44,306 nucleotides of DNA from Oscillospiraceae bacterium (GTDB taxonomy: Bacteria > Bacillota > Clostridia > Oscillospirales > Oscillospiraceae), in NCBI GenBank assembly GCA_017502285.1, contig JAFVVH010000072.1, forward strand, positions 1-44,306. The letters are read 5' to 3'. Shown piece after piece: positions 1-8,853 of the stretch. The stretch's first letter is position 1. The number at the start of each line of letters is the position of its first letter. The position numbers and the translations under genes are program-made. The notes under the pieces are model-generated. The model worked only from the letters and a program-made list of their open reading frames with translations. It was not told the origin of the DNA and did not search any database.

Positions 1-348
1 CTGGTAGGTGGTATCGGCATTATGAACATCATGCTGGTCACCGTTACCGAGCGTACCCGTGAGATCGGCATTAAAAAAGCCATCGGTGCCCAGCGGGGTG
101 TGATCATCTCTCAGTTTCTGGTGGAGTCCACCGTTTTGTCCGGGATCGGAGGCATCATTGGTATCCTCATCGGTTACGGCGGCTCGCTGGTGCTGGGCAA
201 ACTCATTTACGATATGATCCTGTTCCCGGATACATGGATGACTGTGGCGGCATTTCTGTTTTCACTGGTCATCGGCGTAGGCTTTGGTATGTATCCTGCT
301 GTAAAGGCTTCTGGTCTGCAGCCGGTGGATGCCCTGCGTGCGGACTAA
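1..348 (+). CDS. MacB/FtsX-type ABC transporter permease, C-terminal fragment
   Basis: The reading frame is open from base 1, so this is the C-terminal end of a gene that begins outside the window. The visible 115 residues start with LVGGIGIMNIMLVTVTERTR, a signature of the MacB-type FtsX permease domain. This is followed by EIGIKKAIGA and two more hydrophobic segments (about residues 39-65 and 80-100), ending at ALRAD. Family proteins work with an ATPase and often a membrane-fusion-like partner to export peptides or drugs, or to act mechanically on the cell envelope; the substrate cannot be told here. The SLH protein gene follows after 25 bases, so the two may be co-transcribed. Confidence 0.9.
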   Translation: MVGGIGIMNIMLVTVTERTREIGIKKAIGAQRGVIISQFLVESTVLSGIGGIIGILIGYGGSLVLGKLIYDMILFPDTWMTVAAFLFSLVIGVGFGMYPAVKASGLQPVDALRAD

Positions 349-373
349 CTATACGGATAAGCGAGGAGAGACT

Positions 374-2689
374 ATGAAAAAACGAATTACGGCGCTGCTG
401 TTGTGCGCGCTGCTCATCCTGACTGCCTTGCCCACGACCCGGGCAGCCTTTGCCGACAACACGGACCCGGAGGTCAGTCTGGCTGCCACCAATCTGCGGG
501 GCCTGGGTATTGTAGCGGGTACTTCCGCCACCAGCTTTGCCCCCAATAATTCTCTGACCCGTGCTGAGGCGTGTGCCTTGATCATCAACACCATGGGTCT
601 TTCCAATCAGGTGAACACATATAAGCAACGCACTGTCTTTTCCGACGTGCTGCCCAGCAGTTGGTACACTGGTATTGTCAATCTGGCCTATGCTCAGGGA
701 GTGGTCAACGGTTACGGAAACGGAACCTTCGGACCGGAGGATAAGGTGACCTACGGCCACTTTGCCACCATGCTGCTGCGGCTGCTGGGTTATACCGGGG
801 AACAGATCGGTTCCGTGTGGCCGCTGGATTACACGGCATTCTGTGACAATCTGGAACTGTCTGAAGGACTTGGACTGAAGCCCGATCAGGTGCTTACCCG
901 CGCGCAGGCGGCCCTGCTGCTCTACCGCACTCTGAACACGAAGCCTAACGGCGGGAAAGAGCCCTATTATACCGCATTGAGCAGCGTGGCATCCACCCGG
1001 CAGGTCATTCTGCTGGATAACGACGTCAGTTATGGTGGGACGGACGGCCTGCTCATGGTCTATGGTCTGGAGGGCACTTCCGGGCTGGATTACTACGAGC
1101 AGGTTACTGCTATGGAGGATGCGCTTACCGGAAGGATTGTTACCCTTCTGCTGAACGAGCGGGGCGACGCGATGGCAGCTGTGCCGGAAAGCAGTGAGAC
1201 CCGGGATGTGGTCATCGGTTCTGCAAAAGCCTCCGGTATCACTGGCTCGGATGGAATGGTTTATCGGATCAGTTCTGGTGCGGTCACCATCGTGGGAGAC
1301 AACAGCTACACATGGGGCAGCAACGGTTATGTTCAGGTGAACGGCCGTTCCGGGCAGACGGCCCGCCTGTTTTATCAAGATGGCGTGGTCACCCATGTTT
1401 GCTTGACTGCCGGTACCGCCGGAACCAGTGCTCAGGTGGCTGTCGCACAGACCGATTCCGCTGCCGCTGAACTGGCCCGTATGTTGGGCATTTCCGGCGA
1501 CTACACCATTACCAAAAACGGCATCCCCGCAAAGGCGGAGGATCTGGCCAAGTACGATACAGCTTACTTTGATAAGACATCCAAAACTTTGTGTGCCAGT
1601 GACTATCAGTTTACCGGATACATTCAGTCTGTGCAGCCCAGCTTGGATGCGGCGCAGAGTATCACGGTTTCCGGCTGTACGCTCCCCGTGCTGGAGGCTG
1701 CGTGGGATGATTTGGAAAGCTATAAGCTGGGCGATCGGATTACCCTGTTGCTTACCGATGACTGCAAGGTAGCCGCGGCGACATCATCGACGCAGATCGG
1801 CCGAAATCTTGTGGGTGTGCTCAGCGCCGATGGGCGCTCTGTCACGCTCTGCGGCAGTGGGCTCGTTCTGTCTGCGGGAAAGGTGCAGGCGGATGAAAAG
1901 CTGCGCGGTACGCTGGTGAACGCCTATGTTTCGGCGGATCAAGTTTCCTGCTTTGCTTACGACGGCGAAGGTAAAATTGGAACGCTGAATCTGACCACTC
2001 GGACTCTGGGTGGCTATAAGCTGGCTCCTTCCTGTATGATTTACGAGTATGCCGGCAAAAATGGCTATCTGTACAGCCTGTCGGGAGAGCAGGGCGTGGC
2101 TTCCACCGACTTTGAGTCCATTCTCTGGACAAAGGTGCTTTCCGAAAACTATATCAGCACCATCCGGCTCAATTCCGCCGGACAGGTGGATTTGATCGTG
2201 CTGAAGGATGTGACCGGTAACTGCTACCAGTACGGTCAACTGACCCGCTATACCGGCGAGGAAGGCATCCTGACCCAGTCCACCCCCAAGCGCACTTATA
2301 ACAATGCGGCGGCCATTGGCAATGGGGAGAGCCGGTCCCAAAAATACCTGTGTTCTTATGCGGTGAACACATACGGTAACTATTTCGGCATTGCCGTTGG
2401 CAGCTATAATGCCTCCTATCAGCAGGTGACTTCCTTGGTCCAGTTGAATCGATTTAAGGATATTAAGACGAGCGACTTCCTGCTGGAAGCGGATGATTGG
2501 TATGTGGTTGTGGGCGGAAGCCAAATTCCTGTCAGTGAGCAGGTGCAGATTTACGTCCAGGCCACCGCTCAGTGGATGAGCGGAACAGAAGCCATCCACA
2601 CGGCGCTGGGCAACGGAACGACTCTGGATATATATTATGACCGTACCCCTGTCACCGGCGCGCAGGTACGTGTTATCGTTGTGAACTAA
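374..2689 (+). CDS. SLH-domain surface protein
   Basis: Product of 771 residues. The ATG at 374 is preferred over an upstream in-frame GTG because GCGAGGAGAG lies just before it and the protein then opens with a clear signal peptide (MKKRITALLL, hydrophobic core, cleavage near residues 24-28). Residues of about 35-195 contain three S-layer homology repeats (motifs such as LTRAEACALI, FSDV..SSWYTG, GYGNGTFGPEDKVT). These normally bind pyruvylated secondary wall polymers, so the protein is inferred to be non-covalently held on the cell surface. The remaining ~570 residues look beta-rich and repetitive and match nothing I recognise. It lies directly downstream of the MacB-like permease and ends at a strong terminator. 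Confidence 0.88.
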   Translation: MKKRITALLLCALLILTALPTTRAAFADNTDPEVSLAATNLRGLGIVAGTSATSFAPNNSLTRAEACALIINTMGLSNQVNTYKQRTVFSDVLPSSWYTGIVNLAYAQGVVNGYGNGTFGPEDKVTYGHFATMLLRLLGYTGEQIGSVWPLDYTAFCDNLELSEGLGLKPDQVLTRAQAALLLYRTLNTKPNGGKEPYYTALSSVASTRQVILLDNDVSYGGTDGLLMVYGLEGTSGLDYYEQVTAMEDALTGRIVTLLLNERGDAMAAVPESSETRDVVIGSAKASGITGSDGMVYRISSGAVTIVGDNSYTWGSNGYVQVNGRSGQTARLFYQDGVVTHVCLTAGTAGTSAQVAVAQTDSAAAELARMLGISGDYTITKNGIPAKAEDLAKYDTAYFDKTSKTLCASDYQFTGYIQSVQPSLDAAQSITVSGCTLPVLEAAWDDLESYKLGDRITLLLTDDCKVAAATSSTQIGRNLVGVLSADGRSVTLCGSGLVLSAGKVQADEKLRGTLVNAYVSADQVSCFAYDGEGKIGTLNLTTRTLGGYKLAPSCMIYEYAGKNGYLYSLSGEQGVASTDFESILWTKVLSENYISTIRLNSAGQVDLIVLKDVTGNCYQYGQLTRYTGEEGILTQSTPKRTYNNAAAIGNGESRSQKYLCSYAVNTYGNYFGIAVGSYNASYQQVTSLVQLNRFKDIKTSDFLLEADDWYVVVGGSQIPVSEQVQIYVQATAQWMSGTEAIHTALGNGTTLDIYYDRTPVTGAQVRVIVVN

Positions 2690-2690
2690 A

Positions 2691-2730
2691 AAGAATCACC
2701 TCCCCGCTATGCGGGGAGGTGATTCTTTTT
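2691..2730. terminator. Bidirectional rho-independent terminator
   Basis: A perfect 17-bp inverted repeat (AAGAATCACCTCCCCGC, loop TAT) is followed by T residues on the plus strand and by A residues on the left, so it can stop transcription from both sides. It separates the SLH gene from the convergent P-type ATPase gene, whose stop codon is at 2738-2740. Confidence 0.93.
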
Positions 2731-2737
2731 GATATGG

Positions 2738-5353
2738 TCAATGCCTGTGCCGGATAAGGCCCAGTGCTTTGGACAGCTCCATGACCACCAGCGGGGTAAA
2801 GATCAGGCCCAGACCATCCAAATACAGGGCGGCGGGCAGCCGGATCAAACCGAAGGGGGCGGACAGGGGGCTGAACATGACCAGCGCCACCAGCACCACG
2901 GAGGACAGGGCGGCCAGATTGAGGGTGCGGTTAGTAAACGCACCGATTTTGAACAGGGAGTGCTCCGAGCGCATGTTAAAGGCCTGCACTACCTGAGAAA
3001 GGGCCAGCACCATAAAGGCCAGGGTCTGGCCGCCGGCTTCCAGGCCGGTGGCAGACTCGCCGAGTCGGAAGGCGATCAGAGACAGCGCACCGAACATAAC
3101 GCCCTGCAGCACGGTGCGGATGCCGAATCCGTGGGCGAACAGGCCTTCGTCCTTGGGCTTGGGACTGCGGTCCATAATATCGGACTCTACGGCTTCCATG
3201 CCCAGTGCGATAGCAGGCAGACTGTCGGTGACCAGATTGATCCACAGCAGCTGCATGGACAGCAGGGGAGACTTGTGCCACAGAAGCATAGCGACGAACA
3301 CGGTGATGACTTCGCCGATATTGGTGCCAAGCAGGAAGCCGACAACCTTTTTGATGTTGGCATAGATGCCGCGGCCCTCGCGCACCGCGTCCACAATGGT
3401 GGCAAAGTTGTCGTCGGTCAAGGTCATGTCGGCTGCGCCCTTGGCCACATCCGTGCCGGTGATGCCCATAGCACAGCCGATATCCGCGGCTTTAAGGGCA
3501 GGGGCATCGTTTACGCCATCGCCGGTCATGGACACTACCTGACCCTTGCGCTGCCATGCCTTGACGATGCGGATCTTGTTTTCGGGGGAGACGCGGGCAT
3601 AGACGGAGATACCCTCCACTTGTTCGTCCAACTCACGGTCGGTCAATTTGTCGAGCTCGGCACCGGTGATGGCCCGGTCACCCTCCAGCAGGATGCCGAG
3701 TTCTCTGGCAATAGCGGAGGCGGTGGCAACGTGGTCGCCGGTGATCATCACCGGCTTGATGCCTGCCTTGCGGCACACTGCCACGGCATCTTTGGCCTCT
3801 GGCCGGGGCGGATCGATCATGCCAACCAGACCCATAAAGGTCAGGTCATATTCCAATAACTCAGGCGTAGGCGCGTCGGGCACCGCGTCGATGAGTTTAT
3901 AGCCTACAGCCAGCACGCGCAGGGCCTGAGAGCTCATTTGCTCATTGACGGCCTGAGCATGTTCTAAATCGCCGGAAACGCATCGGGAAGCCATTACGTC
4001 AAAGGCACCCTTGACGATGACCACCAACTTGTCGTTTATGCGGTTGACGGTGGACATGAGCTTGCGGTCGGAGTCGAAGGGGATCTCAGCCATGCGGGGA
4101 TAGCGCTGATTGAGCGCGTCCTTGGGGAAGCCGTTTCGGTGCGCAGCCAGTACGATGGCGGTCTCGGTGGGGTCGCCGATGTGTTGTTCGCCGTCTTCAT
4201 GGAAGATGACCGAGCCGTCGCAGCACAGGGTACCGTACTGCAGCAGTTTCTGGACAGAGGCGGTGTTTTGGGCGGAGATGTTTTCTGCTTCGTCCATACC
4301 ATTCACCCAACCCTTCACCAGCGTCATGCGGTTCTGGGTCAGGGTACCTGTTTTATCCGAGCAGATGACGCTGGCGCTGCCCAAAGTCTCCACCGCGGGC
4401 AGGCGGCGAATGATAGCATTCTTTTTCACCATGCGCTGTACACCGATGGACAGCACAATGGTCACGATAGCGGGCAGGCCCTCCGGAATGGCAGATACAG
4501 CAAGTGATACGGCGGTCATGAAGATGTCAAGGGCGGGGATGCCGTTGGCCAGACCCACAACGAAGATGATGCCGCAGGCGCCCAGAGCAAGGAAACCCAG
4601 ATACTTGCCCAGCTGAGCCAGCTTCTGCTGCAGGGGGGTCTGCCCCTCTTCCTCATTGTCCAGCAGGTTGGCAATGCGGCCCATCTCGGTGTCCATGCCG
4701 GTGGCGGTGACGATGGCGGTAGCAGTGCCGTAGGTCACGCTGCAGCCGGAAAAGACCATGTTGGTCCGGTCACCCAGAGGGGCGTTTTCCGACACGGGCC
4801 CGTTTGCGTCCTTTTCAGAGGGGACGGACTCGCCGGTCAAAGCGGATTCTTCGCATTTCAGGCTGACGCTGTGCAGCAGCCGGGCATCTGCCGGAATAAA
4901 ATCGCCGGCTTCCAAACGGATGATGTCGCCGGGGACCAACTCCACCGCCTCGATCACCTGCTCCACACCGTCCCGGATGACCCGGGCGTGAGGGGCAGAC
5001 AGGCTTTTCAGCGCGTCCAGCGCCTTTTCTGCCTTGCTCTCCTGGAACACGCCCATCACAGCGTTGAGCACTACGATGAGCAGGATAAGGGCAGGTTCAA
5101 AGAACTCCTTGGGGTTGCCCTCCACGCAGGCCACCACAAAAGACACCGCTGCCGCGGCCAGCAGAATGAGAATCATGGCATCCTTGAACTGGTCAAGAAA
5201 TCGTTGGAAATTGGTCTTTTTTTTCTTCTCTTGCAGTTTGTTTTCACCATATTTCTCTCGCTGTTGGTGTACCTGTGTTCCGGTCAGACCTTTGGCGGAG
5301 TCTGAGTGAAACGCATCCACCACCTCTTGGGCAGATTTGTCGTAATAGATCAA
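2738..5353 (-). CDS. Calcium-transporting P-type ATPase (P2 family)
   Basis: Product of 871 residues, the normal length of bacterial SERCA/PMCA-like pumps. It has an N-terminal cation-ATPase domain, the actuator motif LTGES, the phosphorylation site CSDKTGTLTQNR, the hinge MTGDGVNDAPALKAADIG, the M4 ion-site motif SAIPEGLPA and the M6 motif NLVTDSLPA. The PEGLPA and NLVTD motifs are typical of Ca2+ (sometimes Mn2+) pumps, so ATP-driven calcium export from the cytoplasm is the likely role. A longer frame opens at a TTG at 5377, but AAGGAGG (5362-5368) sits 8 bases before the TTG at 5353, which I take as the start. The gene stands alone with its own promoter and terminator. Confidence 0.93.
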   Translation of the reverse strand: MIYYDKSAQEVVDAFHSDSAKGLTGTQVHQQREKYGENKLQEKKKKTNFQRFLDQFKDAMILILLAAAAVSFVVACVEGNPKEFFEPALILLIVVLNAVMGVFQESKAEKALDALKSLSAPHARVIRDGVEQVIEAVELVPGDIIRLEAGDFIPADARLLHSVSLKCEESALTGESVPSEKDANGPVSENAPLGDRTNMVFSGCSVTYGTATAIVTATGMDTEMGRIANLLDNEEEGQTPLQQKLAQLGKYLGFLALGACGIIFVVGLANGIPALDIFMTAVSLAVSAIPEGLPAIVTIVLSIGVQRMVKKNAIIRRLPAVETLGSASVICSDKTGTLTQNRMTLVKGWVNGMDEAENISAQNTASVQKLLQYGTLCCDGSVIFHEDGEQHIGDPTETAIVLAAHRNGFPKDALNQRYPRMAEIPFDSDRKLMSTVNRINDKLVVIVKGAFDVMASRCVSGDLEHAQAVNEQMSSQALRVLAVGYKLIDAVPDAPTPELLEYDLTFMGLVGMIDPPRPEAKDAVAVCRKAGIKPVMITGDHVATASAIARELGILLEGDRAITGAELDKLTDRELDEQVEGISVYARVSPENKIRIVKAWQRKGQVVSMTGDGVNDAPALKAADIGCAMGITGTDVAKGAADMTLTDDNFATIVDAVREGRGIYANIKKVVGFLLGTNIGEVITVFVAMLLWHKSPLLSMQLLWINLVTDSLPAIALGMEAVESDIMDRSPKPKDEGLFAHGFGIRTVLQGVMFGALSLIAFRLGESATGLEAGGQTLAFMVLALSQVVQAFNMRSEHSLFKIGAFTNRTLNLAALSSVVLVALVMFSPLSAPFGLIRLPAALYLDGLGLIFTPLVVMELSKALGLIRHRH

Positions 5354-5387
5354 AATATTTGCCTCCTTGTATTCCAACTAATACATT

Positions 5388-5416
5388 ATTGTAAGGAAAC
5401 ACTACGCTGTTGACAA
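5388..5416 (-). promoter_or_regulatory. Sigma-A type promoter of the P-type ATPase
   Basis: On the minus strand TTGTCA (5411-5416) and TACAAT (5388-5393) are separated by 17 bases. This is close to consensus and about 35 bases upstream of the TTG start. Confidence 0.75.
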
Positions 5417-5460
5417 GTAAAGAAGTGGCAGAAGTTGCAAAAATGGAGTCCATTCCAATT

Positions 5461-6507
5461 TTATGAAAGATCCAAATGAACATGACAAATATCTGCTACG
5501 CCGCAGGCGGTGAAATAGTGGTTCTCCAGCGGGATCCACAGCTGTTCAAAGCGGTCAAGACACTTCGGTCCGCCCCGTTCCAGCAGCCGCTGCCGCCGTA
5601 CTTCCGGGCGGGCTTCCACCCAGATGCGCAGATGGTAGGCATCCCGTAGATCGGGGTGCAGAGAATAGCTGCCCTCCACCACAGTCAGGGGAGCGGATGG
5701 AACGGCGATCTCTGCACCAAAGCGGCTATGCTGGCACATCCAGGGGCGGTAAGAAAATGTCCGGTCCGTCAGCAGAGGGGTAAGCACCTCCTTGGCAAAA
5801 CGCGCATAGTCCACGTTGGCGCCAGGCTGTGCCAGACGCTCCGGGGTGCGCTGCTCCGGGCGCAGGAAAAAATCGTCCATATGGATCAGGGGACAACCAT
5901 AGATCTCTTGCAAGGTTTTCCCAAGTGTGGACTTGCCCGAGGCACATGGACCATCAATGGCCACCCGCAGTCGGGGCTGGTTTTCCATCGCTCGGTCAAT
6001 GGCCGAAAGGACAGGAAGAACGTTTACATAATGCAGAAATACCACGCGATAGGCAGGGTGGTATTTCTGGCGGAAACGGGTGCTGTGGCTGACCATAGGG
6101 CAACCCTGCGCCCGATATTGTTTCAGATACGTGTTTACTTCATCTTGGGGAAAGGGGAGGGAATTGATTAAGGCTAAGGTTTGCACCATGGTTTGCTTGT
6201 CCGGTGTAAAACTCTGTGCGGTTAATGAAAAAAGATTATAAATAGTATGTACGGAAAGTCCATCAGCCTTACAGCGATTTAGGTTTAATCGGCACAAACC
6301 GTTGCCCAGAGGGTGGAATAAAGGTGTGTCTGGATCTGGGATAATAGTATCCCATTCTTCTTTCAGGCAAGCCAAAACGGCCATCTCATCGGTGACGAGA
6401 TGGCCGGGGCCCATATAGTGCTGATACAGGAACTTAACTGCATCCTGTATCTCCAAAGCAGGAAAGTTTACATAATGCTCGTGCAGGAGTTGTATGATTT
6501 GTTCCAA
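5461..6507 (-). CDS. Two-domain PRK/uridine-kinase-like P-loop protein
   Basis: Product of 348 residues starting at a TTG placed 7-8 bases after GGGGAGG. Residues of about 180-348 form a phosphoribulokinase/uridine kinase-type P-loop domain: Walker A DGPCASGKST at about 185-194, then IHMDDFFLRPEQRTPERL, the usual substrate-lid region, and VVEGSYSLHP. This superfamily phosphorylates nucleosides, pantothenate and similar hydroxyl compounds. The first ~175 residues (YMGPGHLVTD near 31-40, conserved-looking HSTRFRQKYHPAYRVVFLHY) are an extra domain I do not recognise and are not part of ordinary uridine kinase. The start lies 2 bases after the stop of an ECF S component, so the kinase may trap the imported compound; the substrate is unknown. 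Confidence 0.82.
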   Translation of the reverse strand: MEQIIQLLHEHYVNFPALEIQDAVKFLYQHYMGPGHLVTDEMAVLACLKEEWDTIIPDPDTPLFHPLGNGLCRLNLNRCKADGLSVHTIYNLFSLTAQSFTPDKQTMVQTLALINSLPFPQDEVNTYLKQYRAQGCPMVSHSTRFRQKYHPAYRVVFLHYVNVLPVLSAIDRAMENQPRLRVAIDGPCASGKSTLGKTLQEIYGCPLIHMDDFFLRPEQRTPERLAQPGANVDYARFAKEVLTPLLTDRTFSYRPWMCQHSRFGAEIAVPSAPLTVVEGSYSLHPDLRDAYHLRIWVEARPEVRRQRLLERGGPKCLDRFEQLWIPLENHYFTACGVADICHVHLDLS

Positions 6508-6509
6508 AA

Positions 6510-7055
6510 TTATACCTCCCCGGGCACAAAGGAGAATTTGCGAAGGGCCAGGACCACAGGGGGGATGGCCAGCAGCTGAAGGATGATGCCGGGAATGGCA
6601 TTGGTAAAGGCTCCGGCGATAAAAGCGGCGAAGGTAAAGCCATCGCCGTTCATCAGCAGCAGGGACATGACCAGGCCCCAGACCACTCGGCCACACAGCA
6701 TGGCAATGACGAGGGAGGTATAAATGCCTGTCAGCTTCTTGGGCATGCGGCGGTACAGGAAGCCGGAGATGAAGCCGTAAGCGGCCAACTCAAAGGCCAT
6801 GGCCGCAGCTGTGGGGAACATGGGCGGGAAGCCGCCGGTCAGGACCGAACGCATGATGGGCGCGGTCAGACCAACGGCCAGCCCCCATGGTGCGCCGCAC
6901 AAAAAGCCACACAGCAGCACCGGGATGTGCATGGGCAGCAGCATGGAACCGACTTGTGGGATGTTGCCGGTAAGGAAGGGGAGGACATAGGCCAGTGCCA
7001 AAAACAGGGCGGACAGCACCAGATTTTCGAGGCGTTTGTTCATTGCATATATCAT
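6510..7055 (-). CDS. ECF transporter S component (vitamin uptake)
   Basis: Product of 181 residues with about six membrane segments and the ECF S-component pattern: short basic N-terminus, LVLSALFLALAYVLPFLTG, then PMHIPVLLCGFLCG and a substrate-side loop with TGGFPPMFPTAAAMAFE. S components bind one micronutrient and share the EcfA/EcfA'/EcfT energising module, which is not in this window. The ATG at 7055 has AAAAGGAG a few bases upstream. The downstream kinase gene begins 2 bases after the stop, and the mRNA leader contains an attenuator-like hairpin, so expression is probably controlled by the vitamin or its product. The ligand cannot be read from the sequence. Confidence 0.87.
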   Translation of the reverse strand: MIYAMNKRLENLVLSALFLALAYVLPFLTGNIPQVGSMLLPMHIPVLLCGFLCGAPWGLAVGLTAPIMRSVLTGGFPPMFPTAAAMAFELAAYGFISGFLYRRMPKKLTGIYTSLVIAMLCGRVVWGLVMSLLLMNGDGFTFAAFIAGAFTNAIPGIILQLLAIPPVVLALRKFSFVPGEV

Positions 7056-7071
7056 AGAGAATGCTCCTTTT

Positions 7072-7178
7072 CAAAAAAATACCACGAAGACGTGGCAGCC
7101 CCTTGGGGGCGCGACATACCTTCGTGGTATATTAACGAACGGAAAGGGGAGATCGCTGTCAGCTTCGACTGACGATTG
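7072..7178 (-). promoter_or_regulatory. Structured leader with attenuator hairpin (possible riboswitch)
   Basis: The transcript from the 7184-7212 promoter would carry about 120 bases of leader. Its first part folds into a hairpin (TCAGTCGAAGCTGA, flanked by ATCG and CGAT). Its second part is a long hairpin with the perfect 11-bp outer stem ATACCACGAAG/CTTCGTGGTAT (7120-7130 with 7079-7089), an inner GCCCC/GGGGC stem, and seven U residues directly after it. This has the form of an intrinsic terminator placed before a vitamin transporter gene. I could not fit it to the TPP, FMN, THF, preQ1 or SAM consensus. The CGAAG of the first hairpin could pair with the terminator's CUUCG arm as an antiterminator, but that is inference. 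Confidence 0.6.
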
Positions 7179-7183
7179 AGGAA

Positions 7184-7212
7184 AGTATAACAAAAAAAGC
7201 CAATTTGGTCAA
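7184..7212 (-). promoter_or_regulatory. Sigma-A type promoter of the ECF/kinase unit
   Basis: On the minus strand TTGACC (7207-7212) and TATACT (7184-7189) have a 17-base spacer. It overlaps the end of the upstream hslO region, whose stop is at 7219. Confidence 0.78.
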
Positions 7213-7218
7213 GGGAAG

Positions 7219-8097
7219 TTACATGGCCGCCAGCAGAGCGTCCAGATCCTCTTTGGAGAAGTGATAGATCTCGTCGCAGAACTGACAGGACAGGTCGGCC
7301 TGACCCTGTTCCTTGATCATATCCTCCAGCTCCTCGCGGCCCATGCTGATCAGGGCGCGCTCCACCCGCTCGCGGGAGCAGTAGCAGCGGTATTCCACCT
7401 CGTGGGTATCCAGTACCTCCTACTCAAAGTCGGACAGCACCTCGCGCAGCAATCCTGCTGCATCCAAACCGCCCATCAAGGCCTTGGACACTGAGCCCAC
7501 TCTGCGGACTCCGGCCTCGATCTTTTCGATCATATCAAGGTCGGCTCCGGGCAGAAGCTGGATCAAATAGCCGCCTGCGGCAGCCACCGACTGATCGGTG
7601 TCCACCAGAACACCCAGTGCACAGGCGGTAGGGATCTGCTCGCTCTCCACAAAGTACATGGCCAGATCGTCGGCGATCTCACCGGTGAACATACCGATGC
7701 TGCCTACATAGGGCTCCTTCATGTTAAGATCCTTGATGACAGTGAGGGTGCCCGTTTCGCCCACAGCCTTGCCCACGTCCAGCTTGCCCGGCTCGATCTC
7801 CATCAGCTCCAGATGAGGCTCGGTCACATAGCCACGCACATTGCCGTGGTTGTCGGATACGGCCAGCACCGTTCCGATGGGGCCGCCGCCCTTGATCTGC
7901 AGGGTGAGAGAACCGTCCTCTGCTTTCAGCGCGTCACCCATAAGGCTGGCGCCCATCAGCGCACGGCCCAGAGCGGCGGTGGCTACGGGGGTGGTGGTAT
8001 GGATGTTTCGGGCGCGCTCCACAATGTCGCGCCCCGTGACGGCAGCGGCCTGGATCAGTCCGTCGCCGGTGATAGCTCGTACGATCTCGTTACGCAT
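7219..8097 (-). pseudogene. hslO: Hsp33 redox chaperone with in-frame amber codon before the zinc domain
   Basis: The frame runs from ATG at 8097 to TAA at 7219 and would give 292 residues, the usual Hsp33 length. It is broken at codon 226 by a TAG (7420-7422). Residues 1-225 contain the chaperone domain (VRAITGDGLIQAAAVTGRDI, GALxG-like repeats, LMGGLDAAGLLREVL). After the TAG the same frame continues with the redox switch: YRCYCSRERVERAL, 30 residues after CxC, then CQFCDEIYHF, i.e. CxC-X30-CxxC. In Hsp33 these four cysteines bind zinc and sense oxidants, so a product ending at the TAG would lack the switch. TAG stands inside a perfect TAGGAGG, so reinitiation cannot be excluded. A real mutation, a base error or readthrough are all possible. 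Confidence 0.85.
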
Positions 8098-8100
8098 GGT

Positions 8101-8853
8101 TTATTTGTCCTTTCTTGCCACAAAAAAGATGCGGTCCTCGCCCGGCTTGGGCGGGCGCAGCTTCAGATTGCCGTATTGCCGGATGTGAGTGAATCCGGCC
8201 CGGCGCAGATATTCCTCCAACTCTACCGGGGTGTAGGCAAATTCCTCGTGCAGCTCTTCGCCGCGCTTCCATGTGCCCGCATCCTCGTCCAGGCGGAAGA
8301 TATCCATAAAATAGGAGCATACCCGTCTGCGCCTGGAGTATTCCGCGCGCCACACACAGTAGGTATCCTCCGTCTCATCCAGAAACATCTGTCCATCCAG
8401 GCCCATGAGCTTTTCGGGGGTGTTGATGTCAAACAGGAACAGGCCGCCCGGCATCAGGAACAGATGTACCCGCTCAAAGGCCTTTTGCAGCTTTTTGGGG
8501 CTGATTACATAGTTCACGCTGTCCAGACAGCACACGCAGGCGTCAATGGTGCCGTATAGGTCCAGCTTGTCCATACTCTGGCACAGGAACATGGGTGGGA
8601 TGCCGTTCACATCGTGGTTTTTCTCCGCGGCCTCCGCCAGCATGTCGGGGGACAGGTCCACACCGATCATCTCATAACCGCGCCCGGCGAGCTCCCGGGT
8701 CAGCGAGCCGGTGCCACAGGCCAGGTCCAACACGGTCCTGCCCGGCAGCCCCCGCTGCCGGAAGTGCTTTTCAATGTAGTCGGCCCAAGCGCGGTAGTCC
8801 ACGTCATAGGTCAGTTGATCATAGCAGCCGGCCAGAAAGTCGTAGCTGCTCAT
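8101..8853 (-). CDS. Class I SAM-dependent methyltransferase
   Basis: Product of 250 residues. The glycine-rich SAM-binding motif VLDLACGTGSLT is at about residues 41-52, followed by the acidic strand end IGVDLSPDML, CVCCLDSVNYVI (motif around the active-site face) and LMPGGLFLFDINTPEKL. This is a Methyltransf_25-type Rossmann fold; the substrate (small molecule or RNA) is not evident. Its ATG overlaps the stop of the yerC-like gene by four bases (ATGA) and hslO starts 3 bases after its stop, so the three are translationally coupled in one operon. Confidence 0.88.
   Translation of the reverse strand: MSSYDFLAGCYDQLTYDVDYRAWADYIEKHFRQRGLPGRTVLDLACGTGSLTRELAGRGYEMIGVDLSPDMLAEAAEKNHDVNGIPPMFLCQSMDKLDLYGTIDACVCCLDSVNYVISPKKLQKAFERVHLFLMPGGLFLFDINTPEKLMGLDGQMFLDETEDTYCVWRAEYSRRRRVCSYFMDIFRLDEDAGTWKRGEELHEEFAYTPVELEEYLRRAGFTHIRQYGNLKLRPPKPGEDRIFFVARKDK

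Noticed and set aside
2729..3859. 376-codon plus-strand frame opposite the P-type ATPase, and similar long frames at 269-1396 and 33881-35815
   Set aside because: Low-complexity antisense translations of well-identified genes, with no ribosome sites.
5354..5377. Upstream TTG (5377) as start of the P-type ATPase
   Set aside because: The AAGGAGG ribosome site lies within this extension and is ideally placed for the TTG at 5353.
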